From contig NZ_JACIBX010000017.1 in NCBI RefSeq assembly GCF_014195545.1, forward strand, positions 1 to 54,495: DNA of 54,495 bases. Reading direction: 5' to 3'. Below are positions 27,875-36,825 of the stretch, piece by piece. Under the pieces are notes generated by a model. It saw only the letters and a program-made list of their open reading frames with translations. It was not told the DNA's origin and did no database searches. This stretch comes from Limimaricola variabilis (GTDB lineage: Bacteria; Pseudomonadota; Alphaproteobacteria; Rhodobacterales; Rhodobacteraceae). The translations under genes and the position numbers were made by a program. The first letter of the stretch is position 1; every line of letters starts with the position of its first letter.

Positions 27875-28564
27875 TCAGGCGCTGTAGCGGAACCGCGCCT
27901 GGCCCAGCCCCTCGATCGCCACGACGCAGGACTGGCCCGGCGCCACCGATCCGACCCCCTCGGGCGTGCCGGTGAGGATCAGGTCGCCGGGGCACAGCGT
28001 CACCAGCCGGGACAGATGGGCGATGACCTCGGCCACGCTCCAGATCATCTGCGACAGGTCCCCCGCCTGCCTTTCGTTGTCATCGACATGGCAGGTGATC
28101 CGCCCCCGCGCGGGATGGCCGATCTCGGCCGCCGGATGGACGGGTCCCAGGATCGCCGAGGAATCGAAGCCCTTGGCCATGTCCCAGGGCCGGCGCATTT
28201 CCTTGGCCTCGGCCTGCAGGTCGCGGCGGGTGAGGTCGTTGGCGGCGGCGTAGCCCCAGACATGGTCGAGCGCGTCGGCCACCGCGATCCCGCTGCCACC
28301 CGTGCCGATCAGCACCGCGAGTTCGGCCTCATGATGCAGGTTGGCCGTGGCGGACGGGTAGGGCAGTTCCGCTCCCGTGGCGACGACGGCGCTGGCGGGC
28401 TTGGTGAAGAAGAAGGGCGGCTCGCGTTCGTCGGCGCCCATCTCGCGGGCATGGGCGGCATAGTTGCGGCCGACGCAGAACACCCGGTGCAGCCCGACCT
28501 CGACCTCGGGGTCGGTCGTGGCGAAGCGCGGCGGGGCGGGGGGCACGACGGCGAGACGGGGCAT
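27875..28564 (-). CDS. Fumarylacetoacetate hydrolase (FAH) family protein
   Basis: A 229-residue single-domain FAH protein of the YcgM/FahD1 size class, which act as acylpyruvases or oxaloacetate decarboxylases. Metal ligands are in HHEAELAVLIG (Glu-x-Glu) and an Asp further on; VFCVGRNYAAHAREMG and FFFTKPASAV are the conserved N-terminal motifs, and PGDLILTGTPEGVG is the C-terminal signature. AGGAG lies 5 nt before the ATG at 28564. Substrate specificity cannot be told from sequence. Confidence 0.9.
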   Translation of the reverse strand: MPRLAVVPPAPPRFATTDPEVEVGLHRVFCVGRNYAAHAREMGADEREPPFFFTKPASAVVATGAELPYPSATANLHHEAELAVLIGTGGSGIAVADALDHVWGYAAANDLTRRDLQAEAKEMRRPWDMAKGFDSSAILGPVHPAAEIGHPARGRITCHVDDNERQAGDLSQMIWSVAEVIAHLSRLVTLCPGDLILTGTPEGVGSVAPGQSCVVAIEGLGQARFRYSA

Positions 28565-28620
28565 GCGAACTCCTGTGCTGAGCGCTCTCACCCAAATCGC
28601 TCGGGCCCCCGAATGCAAGA

Positions 28621-28654
28621 CGGCGCCGCGTTCCGGGAGGAGAACGCGGCGCCG
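28621..28654 (-). terminator. Strong terminator after the D,D-carboxypeptidase gene
   Basis: A perfect 13-bp stem (CGGCGCCGCGTTC and complement) with an 8-nt loop lies about 30 nt beyond the carboxypeptidase stop on the minus strand, with TCTTGC following. Confidence 0.7.
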
Positions 28655-28683
28655 TCGGGCCGTTCAGAGCGGGGAGGAGGCGC

Positions 28684-30219
28684 TCAGGACGGTCCGATCA
28701 TGAAACACATGGCGCCGCGGGCCTGCAGCCGGCGGCAGGCGAGGTCGGCGGCCTCGTTGGTGAGACCCATGAAGTTGGCGTCGAAGCCACCCGAACGCTG
28801 GGTGACGCGGCGCAGCGCCCCGTCGAGCGCGCCCGGCTCGTTCAGCGCGGTCTGGATCAGCACCCGCTCGGCGGCGCCGCGGCTGTTGAAGCGGCCCACG
28901 TTGATGCCCCAGAGCCGTCCGCCTGAGGTCGAGACGCGGGTCACCACCTCGGGCACCGCCTGCATCCGCGAGGCGTCGACCGGCGCGATGGCGGCCGCGG
29001 TCATGATCATCTCGGTCGGCCGCGCCTCCGGGGTGGTCTCGGGCGCGATCCCGGCTTCGGCGAAGAGCTCTGCGGTTTCCGGGGCCATGTCGCTCAGATC
29101 GGTGACCGGGGCGGCGGCGACGGCCACCGCTTCGGTCACGGCCTCGGCGACCGGTGCGGGCGTCGGCTGGGCGGTGGAGGCCGAAGCCGAGGAGACCAGC
29201 AGCGCGGCGGCGAGCGCGTCCTCGATGCCGCTGGCGGTGGCGACCTGCACCGGTGCTGCTGTGGCGGCGCCCGGACGGATCTGCGGCCGCAGGCTGCGCT
29301 TGACCACGCCGGTCACGCGAATCGTGTGGGCGCCGGTGGTCGGGCCGAGCGCCGGGGTGGCTGCGACCAACGCCGGGGCTTGGGCGGGTGCTGCGCCGGG
29401 CTGGCTGGCAAAGCCCTTGTCGAGCAGCTTCATCACCTGGGCGTTGCGGTTCGCGGTCGAGGTGCCGCCGAAGACGGTGGCGATGATCCGGCGGTCGCCG
29501 CGCTGGGCCGAGGCCACGAGGTTGTAGCCGGCGGCGTTGGTAAAGCCGGTCTTGATCCCGTCCGCGCCCTTGTAGGCGTCGAGGAAGCGGCGGTTGGTGT
29601 TGTTCACCTGCTTCATGCCGGCATCGGCGGTGCGGCGCGAGAACAGGTTATAATACTGCGGGAAGTCATAGATCATGTGCCGGCCGAGCACGGTCATGTC
29701 ACGCGCGGTCGACAAATGGTTCGGATGGGTCAGCCCGTGCTGGTTGACGAAGGTGGTGTTGCGCATCCCCATCGCCTGGGCGGTCGCGTTCATCCGGCGG
29801 GCAAAAGCCTCCTCGCTGCCCGAGATCGCGAAACCGATGGCGGCGGCGGCATCATTGGCCGACTTCACCGCGGCGGCGCGCAGCAGGTAGCGGAACTTGA
29901 TCTTCTGACCGCTGCGCAGCCCCAGCTTGGAGGGCGGCTGGGCGGCGGCATAGGACGGAATCGTCACTTCGCTGTCGAGACCGATCTCGCCGCGCTGGAT
30001 CGCCTGGAACGCGATGTATAGGGTCATCATCTTGGTCAGCGAGGCCGGGTGCAGCCTCGTATCGGCGTTTTCCTCGTGGATGACTTGGCCCGTCTTGGCG
30101 TCCACGACCATCGCCGCGTAAGGCGCGGCGACCGCGCCGGTAGCGATGGTGATACTCGCCATGAGGGTGGTTACGATCAACAGCCCGGTCCGGGCCGTCC
30201 TCGACAGACGACTGCTCAC
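28684..30219 (-). CDS. D-alanyl-D-alanine carboxypeptidase with C-terminal SPOR domain
   Basis: A 511-residue exported penicillin-binding protein (DacF/DacA type). The signal peptide ends near residue 32 (AVAAPYAAM). The catalytic motifs are SLTK (60-63), SAN in VKSANDAAAA and KTG in GIKTGFTNAAG. An Ala/Pro/Thr-rich region (about 280-430) leads to a SPOR domain (LWGINVGRFNSRGAAERVLI) that would bind denuded glycan at the septum. It trims pentapeptide side chains in the periplasm. GTG start with AGAGG 8 nt upstream. Confidence 0.94.
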   Translation of the reverse strand: MSSRLSRTARTGLLIVTTLMASITIATGAVAAPYAAMVVDAKTGQVIHEENADTRLHPASLTKMMTLYIAFQAIQRGEIGLDSEVTIPSYAAAQPPSKLGLRSGQKIKFRYLLRAAAVKSANDAAAAIGFAISGSEEAFARRMNATAQAMGMRNTTFVNQHGLTHPNHLSTARDMTVLGRHMIYDFPQYYNLFSRRTADAGMKQVNNTNRRFLDAYKGADGIKTGFTNAAGYNLVASAQRGDRRIIATVFGGTSTANRNAQVMKLLDKGFASQPGAAPAQAPALVAATPALGPTTGAHTIRVTGVVKRSLRPQIRPGAATAAPVQVATASGIEDALAAALLVSSASASTAQPTPAPVAEAVTEAVAVAAAPVTDLSDMAPETAELFAEAGIAPETTPEARPTEMIMTAAAIAPVDASRMQAVPEVVTRVSTSGGRLWGINVGRFNSRGAAERVLIQTALNEPGALDGALRRVTQRSGGFDANFMGLTNEAADLACRRLQARGAMCFMIGPS

Positions 30220-30478
30220 GTGGATTGCCTCTCGTTTTGCCTCGCGGGTTCCGGTTCGTTGCGCCGGGACCTCATCATTGTCCTTAAATCTAGCATGGAC
30301 GCAGCGTTACGAAAATAGACTAATTCTCAATCGGTTTTCTTGAACAGTTGAGGTTCCGCGCTAACCAGGGGCCGACTCGCCCTATGCGAAAGACGTGCAT
30401 AATTGACAGGCCCGTAGAGAGCATGGGGTGCTCCGGGGGCGTGGCGGGAAAGCCGCAGGCAAGCCCGGGTCGCGCAGT
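30220..30478 (-). promoter_or_regulatory. Upstream region of the D,D-carboxypeptidase gene
   Basis: This 259-bp gap contains one of the most AT-rich stretches of the window (about 30275-30350). On the minus strand several TTGAGA-, TATTTT- and CTAGATTT-like elements lie 55-130 nt before the GTG start. A promoter is likely here, but I cannot fix its exact boxes. Confidence 0.35.
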
Positions 30479-31180
30479 TCAGGTCTCGAGCTTTTCAACC
30501 AGAGCGGGTAGGCGGGCAAGGTCGTCGAGCCGCCGGAACCGGGGGTGCGAAAGCGGCGGTTCGGCGTGCTCGAGCTCCCAGGTGGTCTCGAACGGCACGT
30601 GCACGCCCCAGCCGCCGGCCTCCAGCACCGGGATCACGTCGGACTTGAGCGAATTGCCGACCATCACCGCCCGATCCGGCGCGACGCCGTGCCGGGCGAA
30701 GATCCCGGCATAGACCGGAGCGGTCTTGTCCGAGACGATCTCGACCGCCTCGAAGGCGTCGCCCAGACCCGACTGCGCCAGCTTCCGCTCTTGGTCGAGC
30801 AGGTCGCCCTTGGTCACCAGCATCAGCCGGGCTCGGCCCGACAGCGCGGTCACCGCGGTCTCGACGCCGGGCAGCAACTCGATCGGGTGGGCCAGCATCT
30901 CGCGGCCCATCGCCATGATCTCGCCGATGGCGGCTGAGGGCACCCGCGCCTCGCTGACCTCGATCGCAGTCTCGATCATCGACAGCACGAATCCCTTCAC
31001 CCCGAACCCGTAGCGGCCCAGATTGCGCCGCTCGGCGGCAAGCAGGCGTTCGCGCAGATGATCCTCGCCGGCATGATCGCGCAGTAGGTCGACGAATCGG
31101 GCTTGCGTGGAGCGGAAGAAGCGCTCGTTGTGCCACAGCGTGTCGTCGGCATCGAAGGCGACGGTCCAGCGTTGCGGCAT
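30479..31180 (-). CDS. HAD-superfamily hydrolase (YjjG/haloacid dehalogenase-like)
   Basis: A 233-residue phosphatase. Motif I is VAFDADDTLWHNE (Asp10, Asp12), motif II the Thr in LMLVTKGD, motif III the Lys in SDKTAPVYAGIF and motif IV VGNSLKSDVIPVLEAG. The large helical cap between motifs I and II is of the pyrimidine-nucleotidase/haloacid dehalogenase type. Substrate unknown. GGAGGAG lies 9 nt before the ATG at 31180; the same frame stays open for 2 kb upstream, but that is antisense to other genes and carries no conserved sequence. Confidence 0.88.
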   Translation of the reverse strand: MPQRWTVAFDADDTLWHNERFFRSTQARFVDLLRDHAGEDHLRERLLAAERRNLGRYGFGVKGFVLSMIETAIEVSEARVPSAAIGEIMAMGREMLAHPIELLPGVETAVTALSGRARLMLVTKGDLLDQERKLAQSGLGDAFEAVEIVSDKTAPVYAGIFARHGVAPDRAVMVGNSLKSDVIPVLEAGGWGVHVPFETTWELEHAEPPLSHPRFRRLDDLARLPALVEKLET

Positions 31181-31208
31181 CGGGAACACTCCTCCTCGGG
31201 GGGCGGTC

Positions 31209-31238
31209 TTTTCACCGCCGCCGGGGCGCTTATATAAC
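31209..31238 (+). promoter_or_regulatory. Candidate clpS promoter
   Basis: TTTTCA at 31209-31214 and TATAAC at 31233-31238 are 18 nt apart, about 60 nt before the clpS ATG. The overlapping TATATAA makes this one of the best -10-like strings in the window. Confidence 0.45.
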
Positions 31239-31297
31239 GGGGCGCAAGCAGGATTGGCAACGAGGCGTGCACCCTGACCGAAAGGACCTGAGAGCGG

Positions 31298-31648
31298 ATG
31301 ACGATGCGGAACGCGGCGATCCAAATGGCGGGACAGGGCGACGGCGAGGGCGACGACCTCACCGGCGTCAAGGTCGAGACGCGCCCCAAGACCAAGCGAC
31401 CGCCGCTCTACAAGGTGTTGATCCTCAACGACGACTACACCCCGATGGAGTTCGTGGTGCACGTGCTCGAACGGTTCTTCGGGCTGAGCCATGCCCAAGC
31501 ATTCGAGATCATGCTCACCGTGCACAAGAAGGGCGTCGCCGTGGTCGGCGTGTTTTCCTACGAGATCGCCGAGACCAAGGTGGCGCAGGTGATGGATTTC
31601 GCGCAACGTCATCAGCACCCGTTGCAATGCACGATGGAACGGGAATAG
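31298..31648 (+). CDS. clpS: ATP-dependent Clp protease adaptor ClpS
   Basis: A 116-residue N-degron adaptor for ClpAP. A flexible N-terminal tail (residues 1-36) precedes the folded core [20 protein letters not shown], whose [10 protein letters not shown] segment with Asp-Asp forms the N-degron pocket. Further motifs are [12 protein letters not shown] and YEIAETKV. No clpA is visible nearby. It is followed 40 nt later by the methyltransferase gene. Confidence 0.96.
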   Translation: MTMRNAAIQMAGQGDGEGDDLTGVKVETRPKTKRPPLYKVLILNDDYTPMEFVVHVLERFFGLSHAQAFEIMLTVHKKGVAVVGVFSYEIAETKVAQVMDFAQRHQHPLQCTMERE

Positions 31649-31687
31649 GGGTTTGCCCCTGTTTCGCCAACTGCTTCCGGAGCGCCC

Positions 31688-32680
31688 ATGGCCGATGCCC
31701 GTCTGACCACCGCGACACAAAGCGGCGCGCTCGTGCTGCCCGAGGGCGAGATTCTGGCCCTGCGCCCGAACGCCGACGCCGATCTCGGCGCGCTGCCGCG
31801 CAACCGCACCCGGATCCTGCACGGCTTCCGGCCTGACATCGACGCGCTCGAGGCGCAGGGCTGGACCGTCGGCGAGCCGGCCCCGGCCGCCGCGGCGGTG
31901 GTGTTCGTGCCGCGGGCCAAGCCGCTGGCTCGGGCCTTGGTGGCGCAGGCGGCACGGCTGGCGCCGCTGGTGATCGTCGACGGGCAGAAGACCGACGGCG
32001 TCGACAGCCTCTGGCGCGAGCTGCGCAATCGCATCCCCGAGATCCCCTGCGTCACCCGCGCCCATGGCCGGCTGTTCTGGTTCGACGCCTCGGCCGCCGA
32101 CCTTTCCGATTGGGAGGCGCCGGCCCCGGCGCCGGTGGATGGCGGCTTCGTCACCCAGTGGGGCGCCTTTTCGGCCGACGGGCCCGATCGCGGTTCGCAG
32201 ATGCTGGCGGCGGCGCTGCCGGCCAAGCTGCCGTCGCGGATGGCCGATCTGGGCGCGGGCTGGGGCTATCTGGCGCGCGCCGTGCTGGCGCGGGACGGGG
32301 TCAAGAGCCTCGATCTGGTCGAGGCGGAGCAGCTCGCCCTCGACTGTGCCCGGGTCAACGTCACCGACGAGCGTGCCACATTTCATTGGGCTGACGCGAT
32401 GCGGTTCAAGCCGGATCACCTCTATGACGGCGTGGTCATGAACCCGCCCTTCCACACCGGCCGGGCCGCCGATCCGGCGCTCGGCCGCGCCTTCATCGCG
32501 GCGGCGGCGCGGATGCTCGCGCCCTCGGGCCAGCTGTGGATGGTGGCCAACCGGCATCTGCCCTATGAGGCAAGCCTGCGCGACAGCTTCCGCACGGTCG
32601 AGGAGATCGGTGGCGACGGCGCCTTCAAGCTGTTCCACGCGATCCGGCCGCTCAAGCCCACCGACAAGAAATCCCGCTGA
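31688..32680 (+). CDS. RsmC-like class I methyltransferase (16S rRNA guanine-N2 type)
   Basis: A 330-residue protein with two domains. The N-terminal half is a degenerate methyltransferase-like domain; the C-terminal half is catalytic, with the SAM-binding MADLGAGWGYLARAV, an acidic VEAEQLAL and the N6/N2-methyltransferase motif VVMNPPFHTG. This architecture is that of RsmC, which methylates G1207 of 16S rRNA. Assignment to RsmC rather than RlmG is by resemblance. It lies between clpS and an SDR gene. Confidence 0.82.
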   Translation: MADARLTTATQSGALVLPEGEILALRPNADADLGALPRNRTRILHGFRPDIDALEAQGWTVGEPAPAAAAVVFVPRAKPLARALVAQAARLAPLVIVDGQKTDGVDSLWRELRNRIPEIPCVTRAHGRLFWFDASAADLSDWEAPAPAPVDGGFVTQWGAFSADGPDRGSQMLAAALPAKLPSRMADLGAGWGYLARAVLARDGVKSLDLVEAEQLALDCARVNVTDERATFHWADAMRFKPDHLYDGVVMNPPFHTGRAADPALGRAFIAAAARMLAPSGQLWMVANRHLPYEASLRDSFRTVEEIGGDGAFKLFHAIRPLKPTDKKSR

Positions 32681-32705
32681 CACCTTCCCTTCACCGGAGA
32701 CCGTC

Positions 32706-33509
32706 ATGAGCTTTTCCATCGCCGGCAAGACCGCGATCGTGACCGGGGCCGCGCATGGCGTCGGTCTCGCCATCGCCCGCGCCATGGTCGAGGCGGGGGC
32801 CAACGTGGTCTTCGTCGATCGTGACGAAGCCGCGCTCGAGCGCGAGACCTCCGTGCTGCGCGAGGCCGATGGGCCGGTGCGGCACTTCGCGGGGGATCTG
32901 CGCGAGCGGCTGACCATCACCAACCTGCTCTCCTTCACCGTCGACGCGTTTGACCGGATCGACATCCTGGTCAACGCGGCGCGGCAGGTGCGGGTCTCTG
33001 ACCCGCTCGACCACGAGGACGATTCGGTCGAGCGGCTGCTCGACCAGAACCTGATGTCGGCGCTGCGGCTGAGCCAGGCGGCGGCCAAGCGGATGATCAA
33101 GCAGGCCGAGCCCGACAGCACAGCGCCGCTGGGATCGATCATCAACCTAAGCTCGATCGCCGCGCGGCTCGCCCATCCCGAACTGCTGGGCTACTCGGTG
33201 AGCTGTGCCGCGCTCGACCAGATGACCCGCTCCATGGCGGTGGCGCTGGCGCCCAAGCGGATCCGCGTCAACGCCGTGGCCTTCGGCTCGGTGATGAGCG
33301 CCTCGCTCAAACAGTCGCTGAGCGAGCATGACGAGATCCGCGAGGCGATCCTGCACTGCACGCCGCTGGGCCGGATTGCCTCGGCCAGCGAGGTGTCCGA
33401 CGCGGTGCAGTATCTCGCATCGGACGCCTCGGCCTTTGTCACGGGGCAGGTGATCACCGTCGATGGCGGCCGCAGCCTGATCGATCCCAGCCACGTCGCC
33501 GCGCACTAG
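32706..33509 (+). CDS. SDR-family protein lacking the catalytic lysine
   Basis: A 267-residue Rossmann-fold protein of the short-chain dehydrogenase family. The nucleotide-binding TGAAHGVGLAIA and a serine in IINLSSIAA are intact and the catalytic Tyr163 is in place. The Tyr-x3-Lys motif reads YSVSC, with Cys167 encoded by TGT at 33204-33206. The C-terminal FVTGQVITVDGGRS is typical for SDRs. Without the lysine ordinary oxidoreductase chemistry is doubtful; a regulatory or binding role is possible. GGAG lies before the ATG at 32706. Confidence 0.85.
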   Translation: MSFSIAGKTAIVTGAAHGVGLAIARAMVEAGANVVFVDRDEAALERETSVLREADGPVRHFAGDLRERLTITNLLSFTVDAFDRIDILVNAARQVRVSDPLDHEDDSVERLLDQNLMSALRLSQAAAKRMIKQAEPDSTAPLGSIINLSSIAARLAHPELLGYSVSCAALDQMTRSMAVALAPKRIRVNAVAFGSVMSASLKQSLSEHDEIREAILHCTPLGRIASASEVSDAVQYLASDASAFVTGQVITVDGGRSLIDPSHVAAH

Positions 33510-33522
33510 GCGCGACCCCGGC

Positions 33523-33915
33523 TCAGGCCGGGTAGAGAGCCGCGCATTGCGCCCGCGCCGGCCCTTCGGCGCGGGTCAGCGCCTCGCGCCGCTGCAGGAG
33601 CTGGTCGAGCTTGACCTTCTCCGCCTCGATGTCGAGCGTGACCGGCACCCGGACTTCCTGGCTCACCGTGCGGTCGCAGAAGCGCTGGCGCAGCGTGCCG
33701 TTCTCGTCGCGATATTCGCAGACGCCGCGCCGGGTGCGCAGCTCCTCGCGCTCCTCGATGCCGTAGCCCCGGGCGATGTTGCCGCGGGTCTCGGCGATCA
33801 GCGCGTCGATCACGCGGCCCTGACGCCCGACCGAGGACAGGCAGCTCTCGCGCGGCGTGGCGCAGGCGGCGAGGGCGAGGGCGAGGGGCAGGACGAGCAA
33901 AATGGCGGAACGCAT
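33523..33915 (-). CDS. Small predicted lipoprotein, function unknown
   Basis: A 130-residue protein with a lipoprotein signal peptide: MRSAILLVLPLALALAAC, lipobox LAAC with the lipidated Cys at 18. The mature part contains four further cysteines (at about 25, 66, 80 and 124), suggesting disulphides in the periplasm, and a helical EKVKLDQLLQRREALTRAEG segment. I recognise no domain. GGAGA lies before the ATG. It converges with the SDR gene. Confidence 0.7.
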   Translation of the reverse strand: MRSAILLVLPLALALAACATPRESCLSSVGRQGRVIDALIAETRGNIARGYGIEEREELRTRRGVCEYRDENGTLRQRFCDRTVSQEVRVPVTLDIEAEKVKLDQLLQRREALTRAEGPARAQCAALYPA

Positions 33916-34015
33916 TGGTAATCTCCGGTCGAATCGGCAAGGGGCCAGCGGGTCGCATGGCGGGCTGGCGGAGAGGATGCTAGACGGGACCGATATTCAA
34001 TAGCAGGGGGCGCGG

Positions 34016-34909
34016 ATGACCTCGACCGGCATGACGAGCGAAAAGGACGAGGCGGCGGGCTGGTTTCGCAGCCTGCGCGACGAGATCGTCACCGCCTTCG
34101 AGGCGCTGGAGGACGCCCAGACCGAGGGGCCGCTCTCGGAGCGCCCGGTCGGTCGTTTCGAGGTGACCCCGACCAAGCGCCGGGGCGATGACGGCGAGGA
34201 TGCCGGCGGCGGTCTGATGAGCGTGATGCGCGGCGGCCGTGTGTTCGAGAAGGTCGGTGTGAACGTCTCGACCGTGTTCGGCACGCTGGGCGCTGCGGCG
34301 CAGGCCTCGATGGCCGCACGTGGCGTGCCCGGGGTCGAGGCCGATCCGCGTTTCTGGGCCTCGGGCATCAGCTTGGTGGCGCATATGCAGAACCCGCATG
34401 TGCCCGCCGTGCACATGAACACGCGAATGTTCTGGACGCCCAATGCCTGGTGGTTCGGCGGTGGGGCGGACCTCAACCCCTGCATCGAATACGCCGACGA
34501 CACCGCGCATTTCCACGACACGCTCAAGCGTCATCTCGACCCGCATGGCGCCGATCTCTACCCGGCGCTCAAGGTCTGGGCCGACGAGTACTTCTTCATT
34601 CCCCATCGCGGCCGGGCGCGCGGCGTCGGCGGCGTGTTCATGGATGACCGCTGCACCGGCGACTGGCATGCCGATTTCGCACTGACCCGGGATATTGGCC
34701 GCGCCTTCCTGCCCGCTTGGCTGCCGCTGGCCGAGAAGCGGCGCGGCATGGCGTGGGACGAGGCCGACAAGGACGTGCAGCTGCGCCATCGCGGGCTCTA
34801 TGCGGAATACAACCTCGTCTATGACCGCGGCACCAAGTTCGGGCTCGCCACCGGCCACGACCCCGATGCCGTGCTGATGAGCCTGCCGCCTCTCGCGAAA
34901 TGGGTCTGA
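34016..34909 (+). CDS. hemF: Oxygen-dependent coproporphyrinogen-III oxidase
   Basis: A 297-residue enzyme that decarboxylates coproporphyrinogen III to protoporphyrinogen IX with O2. Characteristic segments are GGRVFEKVGVNVSTVFG, NPHVPAVHMNTRMFW, WWFGGGADLNPCIEYADDT and the C-terminal NLVYDRGTKFGLATGHDPDAVLMSLPP. Length matches HemF. An oxygen-independent counterpart is not in the window. It lies close to hemE and hemC. Confidence 0.97.
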   Translation: MTSTGMTSEKDEAAGWFRSLRDEIVTAFEALEDAQTEGPLSERPVGRFEVTPTKRRGDDGEDAGGGLMSVMRGGRVFEKVGVNVSTVFGTLGAAAQASMAARGVPGVEADPRFWASGISLVAHMQNPHVPAVHMNTRMFWTPNAWWFGGGADLNPCIEYADDTAHFHDTLKRHLDPHGADLYPALKVWADEYFFIPHRGRARGVGGVFMDDRCTGDWHADFALTRDIGRAFLPAWLPLAEKRRGMAWDEADKDVQLRHRGLYAEYNLVYDRGTKFGLATGHDPDAVLMSLPPLAKWV

Positions 34910-34988
34910 ACTTCCGCTGATCTTCCAAGGGCTTTGACCCGCGCCCGGCTCCGGTGTCTTATGATGTCGAAGCGATCGGGAGGAGCGG

Positions 34989-35672
34989 ATGACGCGCGTG
35001 GAAGAGCGGCCCGAGGCACGTCGCGAGTTCAATTCGGCCGAGATCGGCGCGCTGGCGCATCTGTGGCGCGGCGAGGTCTACCGCTCGACCATCTGGCGCA
35101 CCCGGCTCGACACCACCACCAACTGGGCGGTGGTGACGCTCGGCATCGCGCTGTCGATCGCCTTTGCCTCGCGCGAGGCCTCGCCGCTGCCCCTGGTGCT
35201 GGTCGGGATATTGATCCTGTTCTTCCTGATGCTGGAGGCGCGGCGTTACCGCTATTTCAACGTCTGGCGCGCCCGCTGCCGCTGGATAGAGACGCATTTC
35301 TACGCGCCGATGCTGCAGGATGGCGACCTGCGGCTGGGGGAGGGCTGGCAGAAGGAGCTGGCCGAGGACTACTGGGTGCCGCGCTACCACGTGTCATTCC
35401 AGGCCGCGGTGGGGCGGCGGATCCGGCGCAACTACCTGTGGATCCTGCTGATCCAGACCGTCGCCTATATCGGCAAATTGGTGGTGCACCCGACCCCGGT
35501 CGAGGGGGTCGAGATGTTCGTCGACCGCGCAGCCATCGGCCCGGTGCACGGGCTGTGGGTGCTGGCGGCAGGGCTGGTCTACGTGATCGCATGGACCGGC
35601 TGGGCGCTGCAGAGCTGGCACCATGACCGGCGCCGCTGGGGCTCGACCCAGCGGCCCTCCGGCATGGGTTAG
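34989..35672 (+). CDS. DUF2270 family membrane protein
   Basis: A 227-residue protein whose N-terminal [20 protein letters not shown] and central [20 protein letters not shown] identify DUF2270. Membrane helices are visible at about 45-60, 65-82, 150-165 and 195-212. Function unknown. GGAGGAG lies just before the ATG. The stop overlaps the hemE stop on the other strand by 3 nt. Confidence 0.85.
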   Translation: MTRVEERPEARREFNSAEIGALAHLWRGEVYRSTIWRTRLDTTTNWAVVTLGIALSIAFASREASPLPLVLVGILILFFLMLEARRYRYFNVWRARCRWIETHFYAPMLQDGDLRLGEGWQKELAEDYWVPRYHVSFQAAVGRRIRRNYLWILLIQTVAYIGKLVVHPTPVEGVEMFVDRAAIGPVHGLWVLAAGLVYVIAWTGWALQSWHHDRRRWGSTQRPSGMG

Positions 35673-36721
35673 CGGGCCTCGCGCAGCGTCTCGATCATCA
35701 GCGCCACGTTCTCGGGATCGGCGTCGGGGGTGATGCCGTGGCCGAGATTGAAGACATGCGGGCCGCGGGCGAAGGCGTCGCGGATGCGCCGCGTCTCGTC
35801 GATCAGATCCTGCCCGCCTGTGACCATGTGGCGGCTGGCGAGGTTGCCCTGCACGCAGGCAAGGGGCTGCAGGTGCTCGGCCGCCCATTCCGGGCTCACC
35901 CCGTCGTCGAGCGCGATGCAATCGGCGCCGATTGCGCGAGCGGCATCGACGAAACGCTCGCCTGCACCGCGCGGGAAGGCGATGACCGGCAGGCTCGGGT
36001 GCCGTGCCTTGAGCGCAGCGGTAATGCGCGCCATCGGCGCGATGGAATAGCGGTCCAGATCGTCGCCGGTGAGCGAGCCCGCCCAGCTGTCGAAGATCTT
36101 GATGGCTTCGGCGCCCGCTTCGACCTGCGCCGAGAGATATTCGATGGTCGCCTCGGTGATCCGGTCGAGCAGCGCCTCGAATTCGGGTCGGTTCTCGTCC
36201 TTGAGCGCGTGCGCCGGGCCCTGATCGGGCGTGCCGCGCCCGGCGATCATGTAGGTGGCCACCGTCCAGGGCGCGCCGGCGAAACCGATCAGCGCGGTCT
36301 CGCGCGGAAGCTCGCGGGAGAGGATCTTCACCGTCTCGTAGACGGGGGCGAGGTGATCGTGGATCGCATCGGCGGGCTTCAGCGCCGCGACGCCACCCTT
36401 TTCCATGATCGGCGACAGACGCGGCCCCTCGCCGGTGACGAACCACAGATCGAGGCCCAGCGCCTGCGGCACCAGCAGGATGTCCGCGAACAGGATCGCC
36501 GCGTCGAAGCCGTAGCGGCGGATCGGCTGCAGCGTCACCTCGGCGGCGAGCTCGGGGTTGTAGCACAGCGACAGGAAATCGCCCGCCTTGGCACGGGTGG
36601 CGCGGTATTCAGGCAGATAACGTCCGGCCTGTCGCATCATCCAGATCGGCGGGACGGGCAGGGTCTCGCCCGCGAGGGCGCGCAGCAGCAGCTTCGACGG
36701 GGGGGTGTGGGCAATGCTCAT
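35669..36721 (-). CDS. hemE: Uroporphyrinogen decarboxylase
   Basis: A 350-residue cytoplasmic enzyme that turns uroporphyrinogen III into coproporphyrinogen III. The N-terminal [16 protein letters not shown] signature with catalytic arginines is present, followed by [20 protein letters not shown] and the substrate-pocket [14 protein letters not shown]; the C-terminus has [21 protein letters not shown] lies before the ATG. It is divergent from hemC across 104 nt, which probably holds both promoters. Confidence 0.97.
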   Translation of the reverse strand: MSIAHTPPSKLLLRALAGETLPVPPIWMMRQAGRYLPEYRATRAKAGDFLSLCYNPELAAEVTLQPIRRYGFDAAILFADILLVPQALGLDLWFVTGEGPRLSPIMEKGGVAALKPADAIHDHLAPVYETVKILSRELPRETALIGFAGAPWTVATYMIAGRGTPDQGPAHALKDENRPEFEALLDRITEATIEYLSAQVEAGAEAIKIFDSWAGSLTGDDLDRYSIAPMARITAALKARHPSLPVIAFPRGAGERFVDAARAIGADCIALDDGVSPEWAAEHLQPLACVQGNLASRHMVTGGQDLIDETRRIRDAFARGPHVFNLGHGITPDADPENVALMIETLREAR

Positions 36722-36825
36722 GCATCCTCGTCCCGCCGAAGGGGCGCAAAGTCAAGCCGCGCGGGCAGAGGCGCGGCAGGCGGTCGCGGTTGCCGCGCGC
36801 TCGGGCGGCGCGTAGAGATTGACGC

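Noticed and set aside
31181-33145. Upstream extension of the HAD phosphatase frame by nearly 2 kb
   Set aside because: It runs antisense to clpS, the methyltransferase and the SDR gene; a strong ribosome-binding site and the HAD motif I fix the start at 31180.
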